Source: Calliopum simillimum (lineage: Eukaryota > Arthropoda > Insecta > Diptera > Lauxaniidae). Taken from it: DNA of 64,000 nucleotides. The DNA is taken from contig OX638368.1 in assembly GCA_951812925.1 (NCBI GenBank), positions 24,243,187 to 24,307,186 of the forward strand, written 5' to 3'. Below are positions 33,750 to 45,516 of the stretch, in pieces. Below the pieces are notes generated by a model. It saw only the letters and a program-made list of their open reading frames with translations, made no database searches and was not told where the DNA came from. The position numbers were made by a program, and so were the translations under genes. Each line of letters begins with the position of its first letter. Position 1 is the first letter of the stretch.

Positions 33750-34150
33750 TGAGAGGCTCTTGTTCACAATAGTTAGTTAATCAATTAGTTAACTAAAATG
33801 GTGACAAGAGCTTAACTAATGTTTCACGGCATAAATTGGGGATATTGTCAAAACATATGTTTATTGTTTAAGTTTGGGAAAGCAAATTAACAATAACAAC
33901 AATAACAATAATGTCGCAGCAAATTTTATTCATGCAGAAGTGAATTTTCTAATCGAACTATCAGTAAGGCTCAAATATATAATTGAGTACAAAAAAATGA
34001 CACTGTTACGGCTCCTGAAAAAGCTGTTGCGTGGCTGTTCACCAGCTGTGGGTTAACTAAAGGTTAAGCAATTAAATTTGGGGGTTAACTAATGGTTAAC
34101 AAATGACTGAAAATAATCTGCTGTTGATTAAACCCTTGTTAATAGTTAAC
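33750..34150. repeat. TTAACTAA/GTTAAC-rich repeat with hairpin
   Basis: At least five GTTAACTAA-type motifs recur, several as GGGTTAACTAATGGTTAAC. The first part forms a hairpin (AGGCTCTTGTTCAC against GGTGACAAGAGCT). It is followed at about 34180-34215 by a short R-type fragment (GGGAGGTACCACG..GCCTGTCC). Confidence 0.5.
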
Positions 34151-34589
34151 TAATGGCTGTGAATTTGTTAAGTTTTTTTCTATGGGAGGTACCACGTTCG
34201 CCTGTCCAAATTCACATGTATCAAAGATTTAATACAAAATCTTGAGTTAGTTTTATACGGCAATGGCTTTTCAGATCCTGAACCAAACATAAAATGATAA
34301 AAAACCTTCAGTTTTGTTTTAACTAAATTTGTTCTTAATAACATATTCCTGCAAAAAATTAAAAATCAGCAAATATTTGTAGAAAAACTGGCATAAGCAT
34401 TGAGCAAAGATAACTCAGGATCCTGATGTGATACAAGAAAACTAAGTTCAGACTCATAATAAGGAAATCCTATTCCGAAAACCGAGAATGGTAGACCATG
34501 GTTGAACTGGGCAGGAGTAAGATAAAGAAGAAAAATGGGCAACTGGAGATCCTGGCAACATTCACTTTCTTATACTAATGTATAGTTGG

Positions 34590-35316
34590 TTCTGGAATTT
34601 TCGAAAACCACAATTTTTTTTAGAGTTCTGGATCCGTTTGAAATAGTCCTGATATTCCGTTTTTTGCTCAGCGCCGTAGAGGAGTTTTGATAACATTTTT
34701 GAGCTCACAAGAAAGAGTTCTGGAGTTTCTTTTTAAACCTTTTTTCTGTGAAAAATTTTTTTACAAAAATTTCAAAAAAAAATATCTGATGTAATTCTAG
34801 AGTAAGATTTTTCCAAAACATTTGTACTTTTCATTTTAATCGAATTATCAGAAAAGTGTTCGGTCTTTTTCTAAGTATCCGAAAATGAGTATCCGTAGAA
34901 AAGTTCTGGATAGGGCTCGAAGAGTTTTTAAGAAAATTCTTATAACATTTTTCCAAAAAATTCCTACTTTTCATTAAAACCGAAAATGAGAACAGATCAA
35001 AATTTTCTCTGATTTTTCGATTAAAATGAAAAGAATAAATAATTTAGAAAAATGTTGCCAGAATTTTCATTAGAATTCGTGAAGCACTATCCATATCTCT
35101 GATCAGAATTTTTTCTGAAAAAATATTTCACCTCAATTTTTCAGCTCAAAATTGTTATAAGAACTCCTCTATTTGGAAAAGTGACGCCGAGCAATAAACG
35201 GTAAACCACCCATTTTTTGGTTCAATTTCACAGAACCATTTCGAATTTTGTGAAAGAACTCCAGAACAATTCCCAAAGGACCCTGAACTCTTTCGGTTTT
35301 CGAAAATTCCGGAGGC
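34590..35316. mobile_element. Foldback element F7, about 0.73 kb
   Basis: The left arm (GGTTCTGGAATTTTCGAAAACC, AGAGTTC, AGGAGTTTTGATAAC) pairs with the right arm (GTTATAAGAACTCCT, GAACTCTTTCGG, GGTTTTCGAAAATTCCGG). Interior blocks such as TTTTCATTTTAATCGAA and TTCGATTAAAATGAAAA also pair. No coding capacity. Confidence 0.75.
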
Positions 35317-35605
35317 AACTCACGTGAGTCTTTCTTGTTACTTAGGGTCTTATCTACATACAAGGAAAAAAAATATATAAGAAATTACCAGAAACGGGCT
35401 GTAAAATGCAATCAAACGATAGACTAAGGTGTTTTTAAAAAACATTAGGCAGCAGCATATCGATTTTTATAATAAATGATTTAAGAAATCTATATATACA
35501 TAAATAGGCAAACGAAATCGATTCAGTCCCTGTTTCTATACCTAAATCTCAACCGATTTGCTTGATTCTTTCTTTGTTGAAAAAATTGTGAGAAGGAACA
35601 GTGCA

Positions 35606-36190
35606 TAGGACTATTTTTTTTAAGTGGGCGGTGCCACGCCCCTAAATAGAAAAAACGCTCTTACGGCTGTAGCGATTTTTACGAAATTTGGTATGTAGAT
35701 AGGGTGGGCACTAAGAAACGATACCATGACCATTACGTTTTTCAGTGGGCGGTGCCACACCCCTAAATGGAAACAACGCTCTCACGGCTAAACCACTGCA
35801 GCGATTATTATGAAATTTAGTATGGAGATAGGGTAGGCACTAAGAAACAATAACATGACCATTATGTTTTTCAGTGGGCGGTGCCTCGCCCCTTTATGGA
35901 AAAAACGCTCTCACGGCTAAGCCACTGCACCGATTTTTAAGAAATTTGATATAGAGAAAGGGGTAACACTAAGGAATGATAACATGACCATTATGCTTTT
36001 CAGTGGGAGGTACCACACCTCTAAATGGAAAAACGCTTTCACGGCTAACCCACTACTTAGATTTTTTTAAAACTTGGTATACAGATATACGGCTTACAAT
36101 AAGGAATGAGAATATGACATTCATCTTTTTAAGTGGGCAGTGCCACGCGCTCATGGCATTGACTTTTGTGAATTTTGGCATGAGGGTAGA
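35606..36190 (+). repeat. G repeat: five tandem units of about 125-130 bp
   Basis: Unit heads GTGGGCGGTGCCACGCCCCT (or close variants) start near 35622, 35744, 35874, 36002 and 36130. Each continues AAATGGAAAAAACGCTCTCA, then CGGCTAA(A/G)CCACTGCAGCG, GAAATTTGGTATG, AGATAGGGT and ATGACCATTATG. Inverted units lie at 3795-4020 and decayed pieces at about 46795-46890 and 47455-47490. Confidence 0.9.
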
Positions 36191-36519
36191 ATGAGCAGGA
36201 CGGAAAGATATCAAAAACTTTTTGCCCTTTAGTAGAACCCTAAGGAAGAATATTAAAAGCTTTTTTATAGACCAAGGAAGGTTATAAAAACTTTTTGTTT
36301 ATAGTCAAGTGGTTGAATTTCGGCCACAAGGTGAACTCTAGTCATATAAAAAATTTAAAGAAAGCTGTGTAAAAGTTCCGACTCAATAATTTGTATGTGT
36401 ACAACAAGGAATCTTCATAGCCGATTCAGTTATAAACCACATTTTTTCTATCAAACTTTGTTGAACGAGATAGTCAATTTTGTTTTTTGTTTAATAATTT
36501 TGTAGAAGTTAATTTTAAA

Positions 36520-36612
36520 ATAAATAGAGCATCTGTCAGACTGTGTGTATTTACCACACGACAAGTTCTCCCGGTTCAAATCTCGCACAATGCTGAACAA
36601 AAAAAAAAAAAA
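36520..36612 (+). ncRNA. tRNA-like element followed by an A run
   Basis: B box GGTTCAAATCT at 36573-36583 (one mismatch). A weak A box TAGAGCATCTG lies at 36525-36535. An A run starts about 16 bp after the B box, as in a short retroposed tRNA-derived transcript. Confidence 0.35.
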
Positions 36613-36693
36613 TGGTTTGAATTGTTTTTTTTTTTTTAATTTTAAAAGTTTTTTTTTTAATAAATTGGTTACAAAAAAAAAAAATAAAAAAAA

Positions 36694-36925
36694 ATTATAT
36701 TCCTGTTTGATAATTTTTACTATGCTTATATAGAAATATTTTCTTCTACACAATTTAGAAATTTTTATAAAATTTACAGCAGATTCTTACACATTTTACA
36801 TAACATATTTATTAAAAACAACCTAGAAATTTTATAAAAATTTCAAAGAAGAAAATATTTCAATATTAGCATAGTAAAAATTACCAAACCCGATAGTAAA
36901 AATTATTGAACAGGAATATGTATAA
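36694..36925. mobile_element. Small foldback with about 55-bp arms
   Basis: ATTATATTCCTGTTTGATAA...ACTATGCTTATATAGAAATATT pairs with AATATTTCAATATTAGCATAGT...ATTGAACAGGAATATGTATAAT. Confidence 0.65.
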
Positions 36926-37013
36926 TTTTTTTTTAACAATTTGTAAATCAAAAGAAAAAAAATAATTAATACAAAAAAAAAAAAATTAAACAATAAGGGG
37001 ATACATTTAATCT

Positions 37014-37239
37014 TATAAACTCGTAAACCATGAAAAACTCGAGTCTACGATCTTGTCTTCAGGAACACACATTTCTAAAAAAGTGTAAGCAACGTATCAG
37101 CTGTCATATAATTTGAAAAATATTCAATTCAAATTCAATTTTCAAAACAAAAAATATTTTTTCAATACACTTATTTGAAAACAATCGCTCTCGTATTTTT
37201 TCGAGGCTATTTACGCATCGAGGTTTTTACGAGTTTAAA
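37014..37239. mobile_element. Small foldback sharing vocabulary with 15397-15485
   Basis: The left edge ATAAACTCGTAAACC pairs with the right edge GGTTTTTACGAGTTTA. Internal TCGAGG/CTCGA and TACGA motifs also pair. Confidence 0.55.
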
Positions 37240-37674
37240 GGAATTCCCTTAATTATAATTCTTTCTATTTCAACAACTATAGACCGCTTTTGAAAACATC
37301 GATAAACAGGTGAGGCGGTTTAAAGAGACAAAGTACTATACTTCACTGAACATTATTAAAGCTCAATGCGGAATTTGAAATCAAAATCACTAAAAACTGA
37401 ATCGGATTTCAAGTGGCATAAATATAGCAGCAGCATTATGGAATCATGCATGGCATATTGAGGTTATTACTACAATATTATGTGAATTTCAAAACTAACA
37501 GCATGAAATTATTAATTTAAGTTGGTATGCTATCAAAATTCATTTGATATTTGATAATATTATAACTTCAAAAAATTTATCTCAAGACACACGTGTCGCT
37601 CAGTTGTTAATGACATCCATATCCTCATTTAATCTACTGCTCAAATTCTCAATCAAAAAAATGGAAAAATCACA

Positions 37675-37894
37675 CATCCCAGTGTGCCAGACGGTTCATA
37701 TCTTCGCTTTTTTACCCGTTATGGATCCGTTACTGATCCGTTTGCGGGAGGCATTCCAAAAAAAAAAAACGATTCGCTTTTTTTTTTGGGAAACGATTCG
37801 CTTTTTTTTTGGGAATCTCTCCCGCCAACGGATCAGTAACGGATCCGTAACGGATAAAAAAGCGGATATTTGAACCGTCTGGCACACTGGGATG
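37675..37894. mobile_element. Palindromic MITE, 220 bp, hAT-like ends
   Basis: The arms are almost perfect inverted copies: CATCCCAGTGTGCCAGACGG at the left and CCGTCTGGCACACTGGGATG at the right. Homology continues through CGTTACTGATCCGTTTG / CAACGGATCAGTAACG. The centre holds a duplicated CGATTCGCTTTTTTTT..GGGAA unit. Ends of the type CAGTG...CACTG resemble hAT elements, but I see no 8-bp target duplication. Confidence 0.8.
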
Positions 37895-38396
37895 ACTCAG
37901 TTTTTTTTACATTAAAAACATTGTCATTTATTTTTTCAAGCTTATTAACTTTCTAACATTTGATATATGTACATATATATAAATATTTCAACAGAGCCGT
38001 TGGAATTTTTATTTATTTAAGATTGAATTTGATAATAATCTAAACATCGCAAATTAAACTTAAAGTACTTAAATATCATAACAATAATTTTTTTTTTGTA
38101 GATTTCAATTTTGTTTACTTCATGTGTAAGTACTTATAATAATGTTTACCCAGTGTATTGTTTACATAGACTGAAGCAAATCTAAACATTTGCATGCAAA
38201 TATTAGAAATCTTTTTTCTTATTTCTTTTCACTGGTGTAAAATCAAAATAAATTTAATTTTTAAAGAAAATTGCTTGTAGTTTTATTAATTTTTAAAATT
38301 TTACAAATGTTAGTTGAAATGTCTGATTTATCGACTGAATTTACGCTACGGGAAATACCTGCAAATTGATAATGTTTGTATATATGTATATACAAT

Positions 38397-39800
38397 AGAC
38401 TGGGTCGATTTTGTATGAAGCAAAATAAAATCATCCTCAAACCGACTCAAAAATTAGAGGGACTCTTAAAAACGATATTTGCATAATTTTTTTTTTTATT
38501 CCAAGAAAAACCAATGGAGTACTTTTGAGTCTACTGAAGGCCCATTTTGGCTAAAAAAAAACATTTTTTTTTTCATTACAAAATGGAAACCGAAGGGTGC
38601 TTTTAAAATAAATAAATAAAATAAATTTTTTTTTTTGGAATATAAGTAGATAATATTTGCATCCCAAACTCGATTTTTTTACTTTTTTCAATTACGCGAT
38701 CAAAAAAAAAATTTTTTACTCAAAAGCAAGGCATCTAACAAAAAAAGTGCATATGGCAAAAAATGCTTAAAATTGTCCAAAGAATACGTTAGAATTTTTT
38801 CAGAATTTTTGGAATTTTTTTTTTTATTTTTTCAAAAAATTTACTTAATTGAGTTTTTAGCTGTTAAGCTCACGTTTTCCAACTAAATGCTAGGTTTACT
38901 TAAAACCAAGGCATCTATGAAAAAATTTCAGATGACGTAAAATGCTTAGAATCTTTCAAAGGATTGGTGTGAATTTTTTCAGATTTTTTTTTATTTTTTA
39001 TTTTTTTGACCAAGTCTTGAACAATATCTTAACAAATTCTAAAAAAAATTCACTCGTATTTTTTGGACAATTCTAAATATTTTTTGACTTAGACACTTTT
39101 TCGTTAGATGACTTGCTTCTGAGAAAAAAAAATTTTTTTCCTTCTATTTTGCTTCTATTATTGCAAATTTGCTCTTATTATTTAATTTTGAATATATTTT
39201 TTGTATGGGCGGTAGGCGTGTCCGTTGACCGATTTTGCTCATTTTTAATCCCCCGAGCTAACTTTTACGACGGAGGCAGATTGCCGAATTTCATTGAATT
39301 ATGTTGCTCAGTTTTCCCAAAAAATTTATTTCCACGCACACCCAGCCAGCCACCCATCCAGCCAGACAGACGGACATGGCTATATCGACTCAGAAAGTGA
39401 CTCTGATCATGAATATATATACTTTTCCATACCTGCCACGCCTCCTTCTCTGCGTTACAAACGGAAGGACAAAGTGAATATACCCTGGGTGTAAAGTATA
39501 AAAAGTAAAAAAATTGATTTTTAGAACTGAATATTATCTACACCCCAAAAAAAAAAAAATTAAACGCCAAAATATTTGTAAGAACATAATTTTTAGATCT
39601 AAAGTACTCCTGGGTATCTATTTTCTAATGAAAAAAAAGTTATGACCAAAAAATATGGTTTTTTTTAGCCAAAATGGGCCTTCAGTAGAATCAAAAATGC
39701 TCCATTGGTTTTTCTCAGAATGATGTCGTTTTTAAGAGTCCCTCTAACTTTTGAGTTGTTTTTGGGATGAATCTAAATTTCGACCCGGTCTACTGCACAA
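38397..39800. mobile_element. Foldback element F8, about 1.4 kb with nested R tail
   Basis: The left arm (AGACTGGGTCGATTTTGTAT, TTAGAGGGACTCTTAAAAAC, ACCAATGGAG, GAAGGCCCATTTTGGCTAAA) is the reverse complement of the right arm (TTTAGCCAAAATGGGCCTTC, CTCCATTGGT, GTTTTTAAGAGTCCCTCTAA, GACCCGGTCT). A second copy of the family lies at 45030-46765. R copy R2 interrupts the right arm at 39195-39505. Confidence 0.85.
39195..39505 (+). repeat. R family copy R2 (3' tail only), nested in F8
   Basis: Begins in the GGCGGTAGGCGTGTCCGTTG unit and runs through CCAGCCAGACAGACGGACAT and GAATATATATACTTTTCCAT to GGGTGTAAAGTATAAAAAG. The upstream units are absent. Confidence 0.85.
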
Positions 39801-39805
39801 GCGAA

Positions 39806-40779
39806 AAAATTTGTTTTTACTTTTTCATCTCAGAAATTTTTGCTACAAAAACTGTGATTATGCGAAGTTGATGTCAAAATACTTATGTCTAATTAAAATT
39901 TTTTTATTATCGAATGAATTAGCGTGCTGCTGAGTGCAATGTGGAAGCCTCCACTTTGAAAGCTTTGTTTCTGCCAAAGGACACTTCGACGAACATTTTC
40001 AGACTGGGTGCGACAAAAAATTACGAGACCCACGATGTAAAAAGTAGAAAAACAAATGTAAATGGAAAAAAATCGTATTGCGCATTCACAAAAATTTTTT
40101 TATTCGTGACGAAAATATTTTTCAGGTTACAAGAAACAAGTTCTACATAGTCACCGTGCCTTGAAAATGCACTCATTTCGAATTATTCACGCCTGAAAAT
40201 CATGAAAAAACGAGAAAATCGGTCAACCTAATAAACTGCATAGTGGATATATCGGATTTGGCGCAACCGATTGCCTGAGGAATTTGTATGGGTCATTCGA
40301 AGCTCTTGAAGAACACATTTCCGGAGTAAAAATCGACTTTTATTTTTCATCAAAATATAGCTCTAAATAAAGTCTTGTTTTGAGCAACATTTTCGCATCG
40401 TTATTTAACAGTTCTAAGCAAAGCAACGTTCGATAGTCACAAATAGATTTTGTCAAAATAATTATGCCGACTAGTGTTAGATTAGATTAACTAAAGCGAT
40501 TTTCATATATATTTTGTACATTTCTCATGCAAACTTTAAGCAAGACGATGACGCCTCAGAGACGTCATTACAAAAAGAATTGGTTTCAAATAACTAATAA
40601 ACAATATCTCCACTACAACGCATGTATAAATATATTCAAAGGCTTAAATATCATAAAATGAAGAATTTTTGTGTTCAAATCATATCAACTTTCAAGTAGG
40701 AGGTAAAAAAAATTTATAAAAAATATACAAAATTTTTATAAACAAACCTTTTTTTCCGCTGTACGTAATATCCAAAAAA
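39806..40779. other. AT-rich stretch, nothing recognised
   Basis: Short frames at 39751-40150 have no recognisable features. Confidence 0.4.
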
Positions 40780-41250
40780 AAAGATGGACAAATATAAATA
40801 TATTCCAAGTAAATTGTTTGTATATTGTATATTTATCAGATTTCAACTGCTGTTGCTGCTATTATTGTTGTTGCTGTTGTTGTTGTTGTCATTAGTATTG
40901 CATTATTTGTTACTATCAGTCAGCAACACTTTTTTTTCGCTGTTGAACACTGCCACACACTTGTACAATGCGATTATTTCAACACTCAATAAATCAAAAG
41001 TTGATTAATAAAACGGAGTTTTATGCCACATACGCGAAAATTTATACGCAAATACTTGCAATGACGATAAGACAGTGCGACAGTGTGACAAACGACGATA
41101 ATGACGTTGAAATTGACAGGGTAACAAAGTAATCGGGGTTGGAAAGCACAGAGACAGCACGCGTGTTGTAACAACCGGGGGGGATTTGGTGAGCGACGAA
41201 CACACACGATGAATTTTTTCACACAAATTGAACTTTTTTTTTGGCAATTT
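40780..41250. other. Low-copy island with balanced composition, possible promoter or UTR
   Basis: CTG/TTG triplet runs at 40855-40890 are followed by about 200 bp (41030-41225) richer in CG dinucleotides, with GACGATAAGACAGTGCGACA-type sequence. Two overlapping minus-strand frames (78 and 80 codons) cover it without a recognisable domain. Similar to fly 5' UTR or promoter DNA, but no splice site pair is convincing. Confidence 0.3.
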
Positions 41251-42070
41251 ATTCTTCGGTTTGTTTTTAATTAAAATATTTTTTTGGGTTAATTACATGT
41301 AGCTGTAAGTAAATTAATTAAAAACCAATTATTTTTGGGCTAAAAATAAATTTTTAAATTTTAATTTAAAATTTTTTTTTTAATTTTTTTTAAAATAATT
41401 TAATATTTTTTTTTTTTTTTTTTTGATTTTTTTACTTTCTTTTCTGTGTTGTTGCATATATTTTTATCACTTGCAGACTTTGGATTGATCAAGATTTTTT
41501 GCATGAAGCTAATATATTTTTAGCTAAGTATATCATACGATATGATATATTTTTGCTCATTTATAAACATTTATTCGTTTTATTTTGCTTTTTTTGTTTG
41601 TTTTACTGAAAGACAGGGGAAAAGTGCAAACAATGAGACACTTCATATTTTTATTGAAATAAATTAAGCGCTTCCAACAAGAGCTAATCCAAGTTTGTTC
41701 TTTATTTTAACACCTCTTTAGCCTAGTCAAAGTTTTCGACAAAATATGAGGGTTGATTTTTCTGAATTGAAATTTAGCAACAGCAACACTAAGCAAGTGA
41801 TGGAAAGTTCAAAAAAGCCTTAAACGCGTTTTGACTAAGAGCGCTGCGATTCTCCAATTGAAAAAGAGCGGAAAATTAATTAGGATGGCCACAGAAACAT
41901 CTGGATGATGTATCGCATTTAATTGATCCAACAGTTCCCTCAATAATTTACCAAAAATCGGGGTGATAAAAAATATATTCTCTTCCAACAGACAAATCAT
42001 CATTTCCGCTCTACTATTGTTTAAGAACAAAAAACTCATTCTGGCACACATTGCGGCTCATTTTTTTTTT
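41251..42070. other. AT-rich stretch with poly-T, nothing recognised
   Basis: Very AT-rich at 41251-41450; no gene supported. Confidence 0.4.
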
Positions 42071-42074
42071 TTTT

Positions 42075-43533
42075 TGTGTACACTAGCTATGGGCTTAATA
42101 ACAATTTTTCGATTTTTATACCCTGTGGTGGTTTTTTATGTGAGGTTTGATGAAAAAGTAAGTGAGCCAAAATTTGGAGGGGGTGGGGTGGGTCTAACCC
42201 TTGCCGGTTTTGAGTCAAAGTTCGAATTTCGGGGGTAAAATTTTGAAAAAACCTTCTAACTGCAAACCAGTTATACTTACAGGCATAGAAAGTATGACCA
42301 ACCCCCATTATATTTTCTACCCCAACATTTTCACCAAACATACTTACCCCCTATCTCTACCCGTAAGGGTCGCTCCCATATAAGTCTTCATTTTCATGAC
42401 ATTTTTATAAAATCGACCTCCACCACCCCCAGGCTGCCCTTACATTGTTCAAATGTATGAACTACCCCCATTATTTTTTTCACCCCATAATTTTCCAGAA
42501 ACATTCTTACCTCCATCTCCATCCCCTAGGGGTGCTCCTATACAAAAATACTCATATTTATGTTAATTAACAAACTTTTTTATGCTCTCATCACCCCTAC
42601 TGCCCCCATAGTGCTACTTAGGAAGGTAAAATGTATAACCGACCCCCATTAATTTTTCCAGCCCGACAATTTTACTAATCAAACTTGCCCTCTATCTCCG
42701 TCCTTTACCTTTAATCGGATGGTACGATCGGCACACCCAGTAACTGCTCGTTTCCGTCATACGTGATACGCGTTTTTTTTTTTTTGAATTCAAAACCACT
42801 TTAACTGTGTCAATTAATTTTTGTAACAGTAACAATATTAGTACACCAGTATAAAGTCGCACCCCGGACCGCTTTTGTACGAGAGCACCCCTAGAGGGCG
42901 GAGATAGAGGGCAAGTATGTTTAGTAAAATTGTCGGGCTGGAAAAAATAATAGGGGTCAGTCATACATTTTACCTTCTTAAGTAGCACTATGGGGGCAGG
43001 GGTGATGAGAACAAAAATGTTTATTAATTAACATAAATATGAGTATTTTTGTATGGGAGCAGCCCTAGGGGATGGAGATGGGGGGTAAGAATGTTTCGGA
43101 AAAATGATGGGGTGAAAAAAATAATAGGGGTAGTTCATACATTTGAACAATGTAGGGGCAGCCTGGGGGTGGTGGAGGTCGATTTTATAAAAATGTCATG
43201 AAAATGAAGACTTATATGGGAGCGACCCTTAGGGGTAGAGATAGGGGGTAAGTATGTTTGGTGAAAATGTTGGGGTAGAAAATATAATGGGGGTTGGTCA
43301 TACATTCTATGCCTGTAAGTATAACTGGTTTGCAGTTAGAAGCTATTTTCAAAATTTTACCCCCGAAATTCGAACTTTGACTCAAAACCGGCAAGGCTTA
43401 GACCTACCCCACCCCCTCTAAATTTTGGCTCACTTACTTTTCCATCAAACGTCACATAAAAAACCACCGCAGGGTATAAAAAGTTAATTTTTAAAAATGT
43501 CCGTACAAACTAGCCCATAGCTAGTGTACACTC
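42075..43533. mobile_element. Giant palindrome F9, arms about 630 bp
   Basis: The left edge GTGTACACTAGCTATGGGCT (42076) matches the right edge GCCCATAGCTAGTGTACACTC in inverse. The pairing runs nearly uninterrupted to about 42705 and 42880: GAGCCAAAATTTGGAG.GGG / CCCTCTAAATTTTGGCTC, GGTCGATTTTATAAAAATGT-type blocks, CCCATTATTTTTTTCACCCC / GGGGTGAAAAAAATAATAGGGG. One strand is strikingly CCCC-rich and the other GGGG-rich. The mirrored 60-codon frames (42201-42383 plus, 43212-43394 minus) are two arms of this palindrome and not genes. Confidence 0.92.
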
Positions 43534-43590
43534 ATGCCTAAGCGGCCTACTTTCACACTGAAGCTTCCGACGCACTAAGGTTTTTTTTTG

Positions 43591-44688
43591 GACTAAAAAG
43601 TGCACACAAAAATAATTCACTACAAGGACCTTTTTTTTAAAAAAAAATCAAATGCAAAATTAAAGATTATACCTTGAGCTATCTGAAAAGATGCTCGCTT
43701 TTTCTAGCATTTGATCCACAAATTAGGGACAGAGGTCGAAATATCAAAAATTTTGAAAAAAACGGTTTTTCTGTTTAAAAATGTTAGTCACATTAAATGC
43801 AGGAGTGATATATGAATAAATTTATATGTATTCAATCATATCAATTACGATGAAATGAACTCAAAGTGAAAATGGGCGGTGCCACGCCCCAAAAACAAAT
43901 TCGTCATATCTCCGAAACTATTAGACGCAGATAGATAATATTCGGTATGTTTGTAACCGGCACAGAGAGAAATAATATTTACTAGAAAAGTAGGCGGTGC
44001 CACGCCCCAAAAATATAAAACACATCATATCTCCGAAACTATTTGACTCATATGCTGAAAAAAATATGTGGTGCCACGCCCACAGATAGAGCTATATGAA
44101 TGAACTTGTTTCCTATAGAACAAAGGGGCAAGTAATAAGGATACGTTCATTTTTGGGTGTGGTACCGCCCTTTTTTTCAACAAATGTTATTTGACTCACT
44201 ACCTTATATATATATACCAAAATTCAGCCCGATAGCTCTAACAGTTTCGGAGATGTGATAAGTTTTATATTTGTAGGGAGTGGCACCGCCCATTTTTGTA
44301 GTGGATTTTATTACTTTCTGTGCCTGTTTCAAACATACCAAATATTATCTCTCTGCGTCTAATAGTTTCGGAGATATGACGAATTTGTTTTTGGGGCGTG
44401 GCACCGGCCATTTTCACTTTGAGTGGATTTCATCTTACTTGATTTGATTGAATACATATAAATTTATTCATATATCACTCCTGCATTTAATGCGACTAAC
44501 ATTTTTAAACAGAACAACCGTTTTTTTAAAAATTTATGAGATTTCAACCTCTGTCCCTAATTTGTGGATCAAATGCTAGAAAAAGCGGGCATCTTTTCAG
44601 ATAACTCAGTGTATAACCTTTAATTTTGCATTTGATTTTTTTTAAAAAAAAAAGGTCCTTGTAGTGAATTATTTTTGTGTGCATATTT
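43591..44688. mobile_element. Giant palindrome F10, arms about 430 bp
   Basis: The left edge GTGCACACAAAAATAATTCACT pairs with AGTGAATTATTTTTGTGTGCAT at the right. Pairing continues through AAGGACC, TGCTCGCTTTTTCTAGCATTTG, ACAGAGGTCGAAAT and the GC-rich GGGCGGTGCCACGCCCCAAA / TTTGGGGCGTGGCACCGGCC. The central part contains four copies of the GTGCCACGCC module and CATATCTCCGAAACTAT phrases. It starts only about 58 bp after F9 ends. Confidence 0.9.
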
Positions 44689-45516
44689 GTAGTTATGGGC
44701 TTTTTAACCGCGTGCACAAAAGTGCTGTAGTGTTCAACTAATTTAAAAAAATACCTCTGATTGAAAAGAAAATATACTTTGAAAAAATAGGATATAGGAC
44801 TAATATGAGCTCAGGTGTCTATGTATATGTTTTTGGTCGGTAAAATTCTTCTTTCTAGATTGAAATGCATATTTTCGAAAAGCAAAAAATAAAAAACCGA
44901 TGAAGTTTTTTTGGGCATTTAGAAGTCAAAAAAAAGTGATCTAAAAAGGTCAATTGGTTTAGTTAATAGGTCAGCGATAGGAAACTTTTAAAAAATCTTT
45001 TTTCAAATTTTCAAGGGCATACAAATGTTTTTTGACCCATTTTGGCTAAAAAAGAAACATATTTTTTCGTCATAACTTTTTTTTTCATTTAAAAATGGAT
45101 ACCCAAGAGCGCATTTGAAATAAAGATTATGTTCGCATCCCGATATCGATTTTTTTACGTTTTTCAATTACGTGGTCAAAAAAAATTATTTTTACTCAAA
45201 AGCAAGGCTTCTAACAAAAAAAGTGTATACGACATAAAATGCTTAGGATTGTTCAAAAAATACGTGTGAACTTTTACAGAATTTTTGGAATTTTTTTTTT
45301 ATTTTTTAATTTTTTTGACGAAGTTTTGAAAAATTATAATATATCATAAAACATTCTAAAAAAATCACACGTATTCTTTGAACAATTCTAAGCATTTTTT
45401 GCCGTATACACTTTTTCCGTTAGATACCTTGCTTCTGAGTAAAAAATCCTTTTACCGACCTCGTTATTGAAAAATTTAAAAAAATCGATTTTTGGTACAG
45501 AATATTATCCATACCA

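Noticed and set aside
42201..43394. Two nearly identical 60-residue proteins on opposite strands (42201-42383 and 43212-43394)
   Set aside because: They are the two arms of palindrome F9. The identity comes from the inverted repeat, not from a gene pair.
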